Origin: Anabaena subtropica FACHB-260
Lineage (GTDB): Bacteria; Cyanobacteriota; Cyanobacteriia; Cyanobacteriales; Nostocaceae
DNA: 64,000 nt
Assembly (NCBI RefSeq): GCF_014697105.1
Contig: NZ_JACJRF010000025.1
Span: 17,661-81,660, forward strand
Direction of reading: 5' to 3'
A program made the translations under genes and the position numbers. Shown one piece after another: positions 18,281 to 27,120 of this stretch. The stretch's first letter is position 1, and each line of letters begins with the position of its first letter. The notes under the pieces were generated by a model, which worked only from the letters and a program-made list of their open reading frames with translations, was not told the origin of the DNA and made no database searches.

Positions 18281-19225
18281 ATGAAAAATTTAATCAGTGT
18301 AATAATCTGTACTCATAATCCTCGTAGGGATTATCTTGATAGAGTTTTAAACTCTTTAAAATCTCAAACTCTGTCAAAAGAAGAATGGGAATTTTTACTA
18401 ATAGATAATGCTAGCGAGCGCGTTTTATCAAAAGAAATAGATATCACTTGGCATCCAAAAGCAAGGCATATTAGGGAAGAAAATTTAGGATTAACAGCAG
18501 CTAGAATAAGAGCTTTTAGAGAATCAGTTAATGAAATTATTGTTTTCGTTGATGATGATAACGTCATTGAAGAAAATTATTTAAAGAACACAGCAGAAAT
18601 TTTGCAGCTAAATCCTTATATAGGGGCAATTGGTGGTAAATCTATTGCAGAATTTGAAACCGAACCAGAGTATTGGTTTCATGAATTAGGCATTAGTTTA
18701 GGATGTAGAGATTTAGGTGAAGAAATTAAAGTTTGCTCATGGACACAAAAAGATATTGAAAATAAAAAATATCCTGATTTTGCACCAATTGGAGCAGGTC
18801 TAGTTTTAAGAAAGACAGCATTTGCAACATATTTCCAGCGCATTCAAAACAATATTGACGGCTTAAGTTTAGGACGTACTGGTAAAAAATTAACTTCAGG
18901 GGAAGATAATGACATTGTTATGACTTTGTTAGAATCTGGTTGGTCAATAGGATACTTTCCCCAACTAAAGCTGACACACCTAATTCCTAAAAATCGTTTA
19001 ACTAAAGAATATTTAGCTGGAATTAAGCGAGCCATCAATCGTTCCTGGGTTCAAGTTTTAGATATGCACGGTATCAGACCCTGGAAGAAGATTTCTCGAT
19101 GGACTCTGTTACCCAGAAAATTGAAGGCATTTTTTATATATCAAGCATGGAAGAATGAGGCTTCATATATTCTTTGGCAAGGAGCCTGTGGCATATTTGA
19201 AGGTCAAGCTAATTTGTTTTTATGA
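18281..19225 (+). CDS. Glycosyltransferase family 2
   Basis: The 314-residue GT-A enzyme begins ISVIICTHNPRRDYLDRVLNSL and carries the metal/nucleotide-binding VFVDDDNVIEENY (about 90-102) and a later GAGLVLRK segment. It should be an inverting transferase that uses a nucleotide-sugar. There is no clear membrane segment. It lies 6 bases from an ATG of the next gene, so the two genes are co-transcribed. Confidence 0.87.
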   Translation: MKNLISVIICTHNPRRDYLDRVLNSLKSQTLSKEEWEFLLIDNASERVLSKEIDITWHPKARHIREENLGLTAARIRAFRESVNEIIVFVDDDNVIEENYLKNTAEILQLNPYIGAIGGKSIAEFETEPEYWFHELGISLGCRDLGEEIKVCSWTQKDIENKKYPDFAPIGAGLVLRKTAFATYFQRIQNNIDGLSLGRTGKKLTSGEDNDIVMTLLESGWSIGYFPQLKLTHLIPKNRLTKEYLAGIKRAINRSWVQVLDMHGIRPWKKISRWTLLPRKLKAFFIYQAWKNEASYILWQGACGIFEGQANLFL

Positions 19226-19243
19226 TAGGAGATGAAATTAACA

Positions 19244-20215
19244 ATGTCTACTGATATTGAAAAATATAATTTTAAACATATAGCTAGAAAACTGGGTTTA
19301 GGAGTTGCATTTTATAGACTCTATTATGCACCTAAGGGTTATTTAGAAAAACTTATGCGTTGGGGATTTATTAATACTTACCTAACTAATGTTGGAAAAA
19401 AGCGAATGGAAAATGCTACTTTCCAATTGCCTTCGATTTCTGTTAACCAATCTTCTGATATTTTAGATATTTATTTCATGACTGGTAAGAAGTATTGGTA
19501 TCAAACTTGTTTTTGTGCTTATTCGATGATTGACCAAACACAAACAAATATTCGACCAATTATTTATGACGATGGAACATTAGAAGAAATACATATAAAC
19601 GAAATTATTAGAATATTCCCTAATGCTAAAATATTATATCTAAAAGATATAGAACCTATACTAGATAACTATTTACCAACGAGCAAATTTCCTTATCTAA
19701 GAGAGCGACGTTTAAAGCAGCCTCTTTTACGTAAATTAACTGATTTTCACGTAGGCTCACAAGGGTGGAAGCTGTTTTTAGATTCAGATATGCTTTTCTT
19801 TAAACCGCCAACTTTCTTGTTAAATTGGTTGAAATTTCCAGACTACCCCTGCTATATGGTAGATATTTTTAATGCTTATGGTTATCCACAAGATTTAATG
19901 ACATCTTTAGCTGGTGCAAAGATTCCAGATTTAGTAAATATTGGAATTTTTGGTTTAAAAAGTGAAGATATTGATTGGGAACAAATTGAATATTGGTTGA
20001 AAAATTTGATAGAAACAGAAGGAACTCACTATAATGTCACTCAATGTCTAAGTGCTATGTTTTTAGCAGGTAAGAAGTGTACGGTAGTTCCAGCAGAAGA
20101 TTATATAGTTATGCCTAATCAAGAGGAAGTGATTCAGCCTCAAGCAGTTTTACATCACTATGTCGCAGATTCTAAGCCTGGTTATTTCCGATATGCCTGG
20201 AAACATATTATTTAA
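19244..20215 (+). CDS. Putative GT-A-type glycosyltransferase
   Basis: The start is taken as ATG 19244, with AGGAG at 19227-19231, because the in-frame ATG at 19232 abuts that site. The 323-residue protein has a DxD-like element in KLFLDSDMLFFKPP (about 183-196) and a NIGIFGLKSEDIDW segment, as in GT-A transferases that act on extended substrates. No close family is recognised by eye. Its setting among glycosyltransferases supports a role in the same glycan. The sequence is very AT-rich. Confidence 0.65.
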   Translation: MSTDIEKYNFKHIARKLGLGVAFYRLYYAPKGYLEKLMRWGFINTYLTNVGKKRMENATFQLPSISVNQSSDILDIYFMTGKKYWYQTCFCAYSMIDQTQTNIRPIIYDDGTLEEIHINEIIRIFPNAKILYLKDIEPILDNYLPTSKFPYLRERRLKQPLLRKLTDFHVGSQGWKLFLDSDMLFFKPPTFLLNWLKFPDYPCYMVDIFNAYGYPQDLMTSLAGAKIPDLVNIGIFGLKSEDIDWEQIEYWLKNLIETEGTHYNVTQCLSAMFLAGKKCTVVPAEDYIVMPNQEEVIQPQAVLHHYVADSKPGYFRYAWKHII

Positions 20216-20268
20216 TATTAATCTGTGATTGTCATAAAGAAAATAGTAAATCTTATAAAATAAATTCT

Positions 20269-21279
20269 ATGAAACCTTTAGTTTCAATACTTATACCTTG
20301 TTACAATGTAGAACAATGGCTTGCAGAAACCATTGAATCTGCTTTAGCGCAAACATGGAAAAATATAGAAATCATTTTAGTAGATGATGGTTCAAAAGAT
20401 AATACATTAGCAGTAGCTAAAAGTTTTACATCATCTAAAGTTAAAATTATTAATCAAGAAAATACAGGACAAAGTGCAGCAGAAAATCGAGCGTTCCAAG
20501 AAGCCCAAGGAGATTTTATCGAATATTTAGATGCTGATGACTTGCTTGCACCTGACAAGATTGAACGCCAAATTCAGCTTTTGGGTGATAGCAATTCTGA
20601 ATTTGTAGCATCAGGCGAATGGGCAAGATTTTATAAATCGCCTCAAGAAGCTTTGTTTATTCCTCAACCTCTTTGGGCAGATATGTCACCAGTTGACTGG
20701 CTAATTTCTGCTTGGGAAGGACATTACATGATGCACGGTGCTGCTTGGTTAGTTCCACGTAAAATTGCAGAGCAAGCAGGTTCTTGGAATGAACAATTGT
20801 CCTTAATTAACGATTTTGATTATTTCACTAGAATTTTACTGGCGAGTCAAGGAGTGAAATTTTGTAAAGAAGCCAGAACTTACTACAGGTCAGGAAATAA
20901 CAATAGTCTTAGTGGTTCTAAATCTCGCAAAGCCTGGGAATCTGCTTTTTTAGCTCTAGAACTTGGTACAAATAATCTTTTACTAAAAGAAGACAGTCCA
21001 CGCACACGCCATGCTTGTGCTACTGTTTTCCAACGTTTTATTTATGAGGTCTATCCTGATGTACCAGATTTGCAAAATAGAGCAGAAGCCAAGGTTCAAG
21101 CTTTTGGTGGTTCTGATCTCACACCGTCCGGTGGGCCAATGTTTAAACTAATGTCTGCTTGTTTGGGCTGGAAGTTGGCAAAACAAGTTCAAAAACAAGT
21201 TTATAAATATGGATATGGTGAAGCTGCCCTTGGTTGGAAATTATCAAAATTAAAAGACAGAATAATTTTTAATTCATAA
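20269..21279 (+). CDS. Glycosyltransferase family 2
   Basis: The 336-residue protein begins VSILIPCYNVEQWLAETIESAL and has IILVDDGSKDNT and DFIEYLDADDLLAPDKI (DxD region about 86-97), the standard GT2 fold motifs. A NDFDYFTRILLASQG stretch fits the acceptor/catalytic region. It should add one sugar to the polysaccharide. It stands alone between two short AT-rich gaps. Confidence 0.88.
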   Translation: MKPLVSILIPCYNVEQWLAETIESALAQTWKNIEIILVDDGSKDNTLAVAKSFTSSKVKIINQENTGQSAAENRAFQEAQGDFIEYLDADDLLAPDKIERQIQLLGDSNSEFVASGEWARFYKSPQEALFIPQPLWADMSPVDWLISAWEGHYMMHGAAWLVPRKIAEQAGSWNEQLSLINDFDYFTRILLASQGVKFCKEARTYYRSGNNNSLSGSKSRKAWESAFLALELGTNNLLLKEDSPRTRHACATVFQRFIYEVYPDVPDLQNRAEAKVQAFGGSDLTPSGGPMFKLMSACLGWKLAKQVQKQVYKYGYGEAALGWKLSKLKDRIIFNS

Positions 21280-21354
21280 AGAAAAAAGCTAAATTTTCTT
21301 ATATGTTTATTTTTAAAATTTATGGCTTAATTTTCTTATTAATTTAATAATTAT

Positions 21355-22641
21355 ATGCTTGAAGTAAAATATTCTCAATCAATTACCCTTTCACATCCTG
21401 CTCCCACTCCTTTTGTGCAGCAAGTTGGTAGGGCATTATTTGAAACAGGAATGTTAAATCAATATACAACTACACTTGTATATCGTCCTGATACTCAATG
21501 GTTAAATTCTCTTAATTCTCTAGCCAAGTTATTTAAATTTGATTTAAGTAAACAGCTATCACGCCGTTCTGTTACTGAATTTCCTCTATCTCTAGTCAAA
21601 GATTACCCTTGGCCTGAGATCATCCGTTTGTTAATAAGCCGCTTAGATAAAGATAAAAGACTTACAGATGTTGTGTTTCACTGGGGTAATAAGGGTTTTG
21701 ACCAATGGGTTGCTCGTTCTGCTCTAGCAGGTGCTAAAGCGGTGTATAGTTACGAGACAGCTTGTGTGGAAACCTTTCAAGCTGCCAAAAAACACAACAT
21801 GGCGTGTATTTATGATGTGCCTGCACCAGAACATGATTTTGTGACTCATCTTCTCAATGAAGAAATTAAAGATTATCCAGAACTCAATACTGCTTACTGG
21901 AAATATGTTCTGACTCTTCAAGAAAGTCGCACCCAGTGGCGTAGGCAAGAATGGGAGTTAGCAGATGTTGTCATTGCCAATTCAGAATTTACGAAAGCTT
22001 CCTATGCTACGGCTGGTTTAGATGTGGCAAAAGTTAGAGTTGTACCCTATGGAGCGCCACCAATTACCAGTGAAGTTTCTCAGGGTAGCTCTGAAACAGA
22101 GTCTATGCGATTCTTTTGGGCTGGGACTTTCAGTATTCGTAAAGGCGCTCATTATCTATTGAAAGCTTGGAAAAAACTTCAGCCAGGTTCTAGCGCTCGT
22201 TTAGATGTGTTTGGTGCTTTAGCATTACCAAATTCTTTGATTCATGATTTACCAAGGGAAATCAAAATCTCTGGGACTGTTCCCCGTTCTGAACTTTATG
22301 AACTTTATCGCCAAGCTGATGTACTAGTTTTTCCTACTTTATGTGATGGCTTCGGTATGGTCGTGACTGAAGCATTTGCCCAAGGTTTACCAGTTATCAC
22401 GACTAGCCGGGCTGGTGCGGCTGATTTGGTAAAACATGGTGTTAACGGTTTGATTATTCCTGCCGGCGATGTTGAGGCTTTAGCAGAAGCCTTGGAGTGG
22501 TGTTTAACCCATAGACAAGAACTCAAAGCTATGCGACAAGCTGCGCTAGAAACTGCTGCTAGTTGGCAATGGTCTGATTATCGCCGCACTTTGATTGAAA
22601 AAATGCTGGATGGATTAGAAACGGCGGGATATACCCTATGA
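21355..22641 (+). CDS. Glycosyltransferase family 4
   Basis: The 428-residue GT-B enzyme has the C-terminal donor-binding pattern FWAGTFSIRKGAHYLLKAW and FPTLCDGFGMVVTEAFAQG (E-x7-E type). Its N-terminal half begins HPAPTPFVQQVGRALFETG. Its last codons overlap the next gene by 4 bases (ATGA), showing translational coupling. Codon and base use move toward that of the flanking genome from here on. Confidence 0.87.
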   Translation: MLEVKYSQSITLSHPAPTPFVQQVGRALFETGMLNQYTTTLVYRPDTQWLNSLNSLAKLFKFDLSKQLSRRSVTEFPLSLVKDYPWPEIIRLLISRLDKDKRLTDVVFHWGNKGFDQWVARSALAGAKAVYSYETACVETFQAAKKHNMACIYDVPAPEHDFVTHLLNEEIKDYPELNTAYWKYVLTLQESRTQWRRQEWELADVVIANSEFTKASYATAGLDVAKVRVVPYGAPPITSEVSQGSSETESMRFFWAGTFSIRKGAHYLLKAWKKLQPGSSARLDVFGALALPNSLIHDLPREIKISGTVPRSELYELYRQADVLVFPTLCDGFGMVVTEAFAQGLPVITTSRAGAADLVKHGVNGLIIPAGDVEALAEALEWCLTHRQELKAMRQAALETAASWQWSDYRRTLIEKMLDGLETAGYTL

Positions 22642-23864
22642 AACAGCAACGGGTCTGTCTAGTTAGTCCTGGTCATGTTGCTTCTAACCCTCGATTGGTG
22701 AAAGAAGCGAATGCTTTGCATGAAGCTGGCTTTCAAGTCAGAGTGGTTGCCGGAGATTATATGACAGCTATTCGTCCCTTAGATGAAACGATTCTGTCAC
22801 AAGCTCCTTGGGCTTGGTTTCAGGTGGGCTTAGGGTCAAGACCGATTTATTTAGTGCGTCGGCTATGGCAAGATGTTGCACGCCGGATAACCAAAACTGG
22901 TTGGATTCCCCACATATCAATTGCTATTTGGACGCATAGTTCAGTAAGTTTTCAGCTTGCCAAGGCTGCTGCGGCTGAACCTGCCGACCTCTACATTGCT
23001 CATAATTTAGCAGCACTTCCCGCCGCAGCGATCGCAGCCCAACGTCACCAAGCTAGATTAGGTTTTGATGCTGAAGACTTTCATACTGGGGAATTACCCG
23101 ATACACCAGAGTATCAGGCAGAAATTGCAGTGCGCGATCGCATTGAACGTACTTTTTTACCCCGTTGTCATCACTTAACAGCTGCTTCACCAGGAATTGC
23201 GGCTGCCTACGCTAAACGTTACGGGGTAGAAATGCAGCCCATCCTTAATGTTTGTCCCCTGTCAGAAGCACCTACATCACCCTGTGAACGCAAAGCCTCA
23301 GAACCATCGCTTTACTGGTTTTCCCAAACCATTGGCCCTGGTAGGGGAATTGAAGCAATTATCCAGGCAATGGGGCAAATGCAGACCCGTGTACAGTTAC
23401 ATCTGCGTGGTCTTCTGGCTGCTGGATACTCAGAACAGATCATGGAGTTAGGGCAAAAAATGGGAGTGAGCGATCGCCTCCATTTGCTTCCCCCTGCACC
23501 CCCGGCGGAAATGGTGCGCCTAGCAGCCTCTCATGACCTGGGCTTATGCCTAGAATTAACTCAACCCTTGAATCGAGCTATCTGTCTAACAAACAAAATT
23601 TTTACTTATATTTTGGCAGGTTTGCCTATATTGATGAGCAAAACGCCTGCCCAAGAAGAAATCTATGAAAAATTAACAGCAGCAGCTTTATTAGTCAATA
23701 TTGATGAACCAGCAGTAATAGCCATTGCGTTGGATAAGTGGTTTTCCGACCCAGAGAAATTACACTTAGCTCGTGCTAAAGCTTGGGAATTAGGTAGAAA
23801 AATTTATAACTGGGATACAGAGAAACAAAATTTTTTGATCTCGATAAAAAGCGCTTTAAAATAA
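22638..23864 (+). CDS. Glycosyltransferase, GT4-like
   Basis: The 408-residue protein starts in the stop codon of the previous gene (ATGA overlap). It begins RVCLVSPGHVASNPRLVKEANAL, a start typical of GT4-like enzymes, and has YWFSQTIGPGRGIEAIIQAM and ICLTNKIFTYILAGLPILMS in the donor domain. The E-x7-E motif is weak. It probably uses the same lipid-linked acceptor as its partner. HIP1 octamers reappear within it (23028-23035 and two more). Confidence 0.82.
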   Translation: MKQQRVCLVSPGHVASNPRLVKEANALHEAGFQVRVVAGDYMTAIRPLDETILSQAPWAWFQVGLGSRPIYLVRRLWQDVARRITKTGWIPHISIAIWTHSSVSFQLAKAAAAEPADLYIAHNLAALPAAAIAAQRHQARLGFDAEDFHTGELPDTPEYQAEIAVRDRIERTFLPRCHHLTAASPGIAAAYAKRYGVEMQPILNVCPLSEAPTSPCERKASEPSLYWFSQTIGPGRGIEAIIQAMGQMQTRVQLHLRGLLAAGYSEQIMELGQKMGVSDRLHLLPPAPPAEMVRLAASHDLGLCLELTQPLNRAICLTNKIFTYILAGLPILMSKTPAQEEIYEKLTAAALLVNIDEPAVIAIALDKWFSDPEKLHLARAKAWELGRKIYNWDTEKQNFLISIKSALK

Positions 23865-23877
23865 TTAAATCGTAGCT

Positions 23878-24900
23878 ATGAAAATCCTGCTTACTGCTGA
23901 TCCAGAATTACCAGTACCGCCAAAACTTTATGGTGGGATTGAGCGTATTGTTGATTTACTTGTCACAGGATTACAGGCTCGTGGACATAAAGTTGGGCTT
24001 GTTGCTCACCCTGATTCCACATCACCAGCAAATCAGTCTTTTAGTTGGCGAGGGAAGCGATCGCAAAATAAAGTTGATGCCCTACAAAATACAATCACTC
24101 TATGGTCAGCAGTGCAGCAGTTTCAGCCTGATATTATCCATAGTTTCTCGCGCATCTTTTATTTATTACCCCTTTTACCCTCTCGTCTCCCCAAGGTGAT
24201 GTCTTATCAGCGATATCCCAGCCATAGCACTACTAGCTGGGGTGTCAAACTTGCCAAGGGTTCTTTGACTTTTACAGGTTGTAGTGATTACATTTGTGGC
24301 ATTGGACGGACTTCTGGCGGCGTTTGGCATACCATTCACAACTGCGTCGAGATAGAAAAGTATACCTTTCAGCCCAAGGTAGCCCCCGACGCACCATTAG
24401 TATTTCTCAGTCGAGTAGAACGGATTAAAGGAGCGCATACAGCGATCGCCATTGCCAAAAAAACGGGACGCAAGCTAATCATTGCAGGTAATCACGGTAC
24501 AAATGGGGAAGCTGGTAAATATTGGCAAGAAGAAATTGTCCCTCATTTGGGAAAGGATGGAATTGAATATGTTGGGGCTGTAAACGACATCCAGAAAAAT
24601 GAACTTCTAGGACAAGCTGCGGCAATGATTGTCCCTATAGAATGGGAGGAACCTTTCGGAATTGTTTTTGCTGAAGCCTTGGCTTGTGGAACTCCTGTGA
24701 TATCTTGCCCCAGAGGCGCATTACCAGAGATTGTACGTCAAGGTATTGATGGTTATTTAATCGATAATATTGAGGACGCTTTAATAGCTATTGAAAACCT
24801 ACCAAATATCAACCGTTATAACTGCCGTGAACGTGTTGAAAAATATTTTTCAGCTAATGTAATTATAGGACAATATGAAAAACTATACAAAAGCTTTTAA
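23878..24900 (+). CDS. Glycosyltransferase family 4
   Basis: The 340-residue GT4 enzyme has PPKLYGGIERIVDLLVTGLQ near the start, VFLSRVERIKGAHTAIAIAK in the middle and EWEEPFGIVFAEALACGTPVI as the E-x7-E donor motif. It is shorter than most GT4 proteins but complete. It follows the previous gene by 13 bases. It should add a sugar to the glycan; donor identity is unknown. Confidence 0.87.
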   Translation: MKILLTADPELPVPPKLYGGIERIVDLLVTGLQARGHKVGLVAHPDSTSPANQSFSWRGKRSQNKVDALQNTITLWSAVQQFQPDIIHSFSRIFYLLPLLPSRLPKVMSYQRYPSHSTTSWGVKLAKGSLTFTGCSDYICGIGRTSGGVWHTIHNCVEIEKYTFQPKVAPDAPLVFLSRVERIKGAHTAIAIAKKTGRKLIIAGNHGTNGEAGKYWQEEIVPHLGKDGIEYVGAVNDIQKNELLGQAAAMIVPIEWEEPFGIVFAEALACGTPVISCPRGALPEIVRQGIDGYLIDNIEDALIAIENLPNINRYNCRERVEKYFSANVIIGQYEKLYKSF

Positions 24901-24994
24901 ATCAAATTATCACCAACATATATAATAAAATTACTTATTGCTTTCTCAAAAATTATTTTTGGCTAAATTGTAAAAATTGTAGGTGAAATTTACC

Positions 24995-25732
24995 ATGAAT
25001 ATATCTGGAATTTCTAATAAATCTTTTTTCGGGAAGCTTTTGCGCTGGCCACTAAACCTGATTCCACCAACAACAGTTTTACCTATCTTACAAGGGAGAC
25101 TCAAAGGTAAGCAATGGATTACTGGTTCAAGTCAACATGGTTGCTGGTTAGGCAGCTATGAATACGACAAGCAAATTCTCTTTGAGCAAACTATTACAGA
25201 GGGAAGTATTGTATTTGATCTAGGAGCGCATACTGGATTTTATACACTTTTAGCCTCAACATTAGTTGGTTCTCAAGGCAAAGTGTTTGCATTTGAACCA
25301 ATGCCTACTAATTTTAAGTATCTAAAACAGCATCTGCAATTAAACCGGATATCTAACGTTACTGTTATGGAGTCAGCTGTTTCTGATACCACTGGCATTG
25401 ATTATTTTGAATTAAATTCCTCTAGTTTTCAAGGACAATTATCATCAAAAGGTACTCTGGAAGTTAAAACAGTTAGCCTTGATCACTTAATCGCTAAAGG
25501 AGAAATTCCTAAGCCTAACTACATAAAAATTGATGTAGAAGGTGCAGAAATCAAGGTTTTGACTGGTGCTAAAAATATGCTAATGAATGCCCATCCAACT
25601 ATATTTTTAGCAACCCATAGTGATGAGCTTCATAAACAATGTCTTGATTTTCTCACTTCATTAGGCTACAAAATAAAACCTATTGGTAATAAGAGTTTAG
25701 AAGAATCTGAGGAAATTATAGCTTTCTATTAA
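24995..25732 (+). CDS. FkbM-family methyltransferase
   Basis: The start is taken as ATG 24995, with TAGGTGA about 9 bases before it; a GTG at 24983 overlaps that site. The 245-residue protein has VFDLGAHTGFYTLLAS (SAM-binding motif I) and NYIKIDVEGAEIKVLTGA, the FkbM signature. These enzymes O-methylate sugars and other small groups. It suggests a second methylation step in the glycan, besides the enzyme at 16328. Confidence 0.88.
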   Translation: MNISGISNKSFFGKLLRWPLNLIPPTTVLPILQGRLKGKQWITGSSQHGCWLGSYEYDKQILFEQTITEGSIVFDLGAHTGFYTLLASTLVGSQGKVFAFEPMPTNFKYLKQHLQLNRISNVTVMESAVSDTTGIDYFELNSSSFQGQLSSKGTLEVKTVSLDHLIAKGEIPKPNYIKIDVEGAEIKVLTGAKNMLMNAHPTIFLATHSDELHKQCLDFLTSLGYKIKPIGNKSLEESEEIIAFY

Positions 25733-25799
25733 AAAATTAGAAAATATTGCAAATAAAAAGTTAATATCATTTTTTATTTAAGGTGTAGGGTGTTCAAAG

Positions 25800-27110
25800 T
25801 TGAATCATAAAGTTTTAATCATCAGCCCCCACTTTCCACCAATTAATGCTGCCGATCATCAAAGGGTACGAATGTCTCTACCCTACATGGAAGAATTTGG
25901 CTGGGAACCACACATTCTGACGGTGTTGCCAAATTATATTGAAGGCGTTCAAGACCCCACACTGGTCAAAACAATTCCCCCTCACATCCCAATTACACAC
26001 ACCAAAGCATTATCTGTGCAACAAACTCGGCGTATTGGGATGAGTAATTTGGGTTTGCGATGTTTACCCTATTTACTTAAAGCAGGCGATCGCCTACTTC
26101 GTCAAGAAAAATTTGATTTAATCTATTTTTCCACAACTGTATTTCTCACTATGTGGCTGGGTAGTATATGGTATCAACGTTTTAGAACACCTTATGTCCT
26201 GGACTTTCAAGACCCTTGGCTAAGTGACTATTACAAACAAGCAGGGACTTTGCCACCCGGTGGACGCTTTAAATATGGATTTGCTCAACTCCAGGCAAAA
26301 CTACTAGAACCAAAGGCCTTAAGTAAAGTTGCTCATGTAATTAGTGTTTCACCAGCATATCCAAAAACCTTACAACAGCGTTATCCATATTTACAATCAG
26401 AACAGTTTACCGTTTTACCTTTTGGCGCTCCAGAACCTGACTTTACAGCACTTTCTAGTCTGAATATTCAGCAGAATATCTTTAACCCCAATGATGGTAA
26501 GCGTCATTGGGTATATGTTGGTCGGGGGGGAAATGATATGGCCCTAGCTGTGCGGTCTTTATTTTTAGGTATTCAGTCACACCGTCGCCATCACCCAGAA
26601 ATTTGGCAGTCGATGCAGTTGCACTTTGTTGGTACTAGCTATGCTCCTGGTAATCTGGCTGTTAAAACAATAGAGCCGATAGCTCAAGAACTAGGTATTG
26701 CAGACTTAGTAACTGAACATCCCCATCGCATTCCGTATTTTGAAGCACTACAAGTTCTTGTAGATAGCGATGCTATTTTACTTATTGGCTCTGATGATCC
26801 TGATTATACAGCTTCCAAACTTTATCCCTGCATTTTAGCCCGCAAACCCATCTTAGCAATATTCCATCACCAAAGCTCTGTAGTTGATATTTTACGCCGC
26901 AGCCAAGCAGGTCAAGCCATAACATTTACTTCAAAACAACAGCCAAGAGATTTGATATCACCAGTTATTACTCAACTCAATTGGTTACTATCTACAGATA
27001 AAGGGTTCCAACCAAACACTGATTGGTTAGCGTTCCGACCCTATACAGCTAGGGAAATGACTCAAAAACAATGTGCCGTTTTTGATCGGTGCCTGACTAC
27101 TGCCAGATAA
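25800..27110 (+). CDS. Glycosyltransferase, GT4-like
   Basis: The 436-residue protein starts at TTG 25800 (LNHKVLIISPHFPPINAADHQR), with a purine-rich stretch upstream. The N-terminal strand-loop and the segment YVLDFQDPWLSDYYK are typical of a branch of GT4-like proteins in EPS clusters. The donor side has WVYVGRGGNDMALAV and YTASKLYPCILARKPIL. The classic E-x7-E motif is not obvious, so catalytic activity is inferred from fold only. It is 10 bases from the polymerase gene. Confidence 0.78.
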   Translation: MNHKVLIISPHFPPINAADHQRVRMSLPYMEEFGWEPHILTVLPNYIEGVQDPTLVKTIPPHIPITHTKALSVQQTRRIGMSNLGLRCLPYLLKAGDRLLRQEKFDLIYFSTTVFLTMWLGSIWYQRFRTPYVLDFQDPWLSDYYKQAGTLPPGGRFKYGFAQLQAKLLEPKALSKVAHVISVSPAYPKTLQQRYPYLQSEQFTVLPFGAPEPDFTALSSLNIQQNIFNPNDGKRHWVYVGRGGNDMALAVRSLFLGIQSHRRHHPEIWQSMQLHFVGTSYAPGNLAVKTIEPIAQELGIADLVTEHPHRIPYFEALQVLVDSDAILLIGSDDPDYTASKLYPCILARKPILAIFHHQSSVVDILRRSQAGQAITFTSKQQPRDLISPVITQLNWLLSTDKGFQPNTDWLAFRPYTAREMTQKQCAVFDRCLTTAR

Positions 27111-27120
27111 AATAATCATT

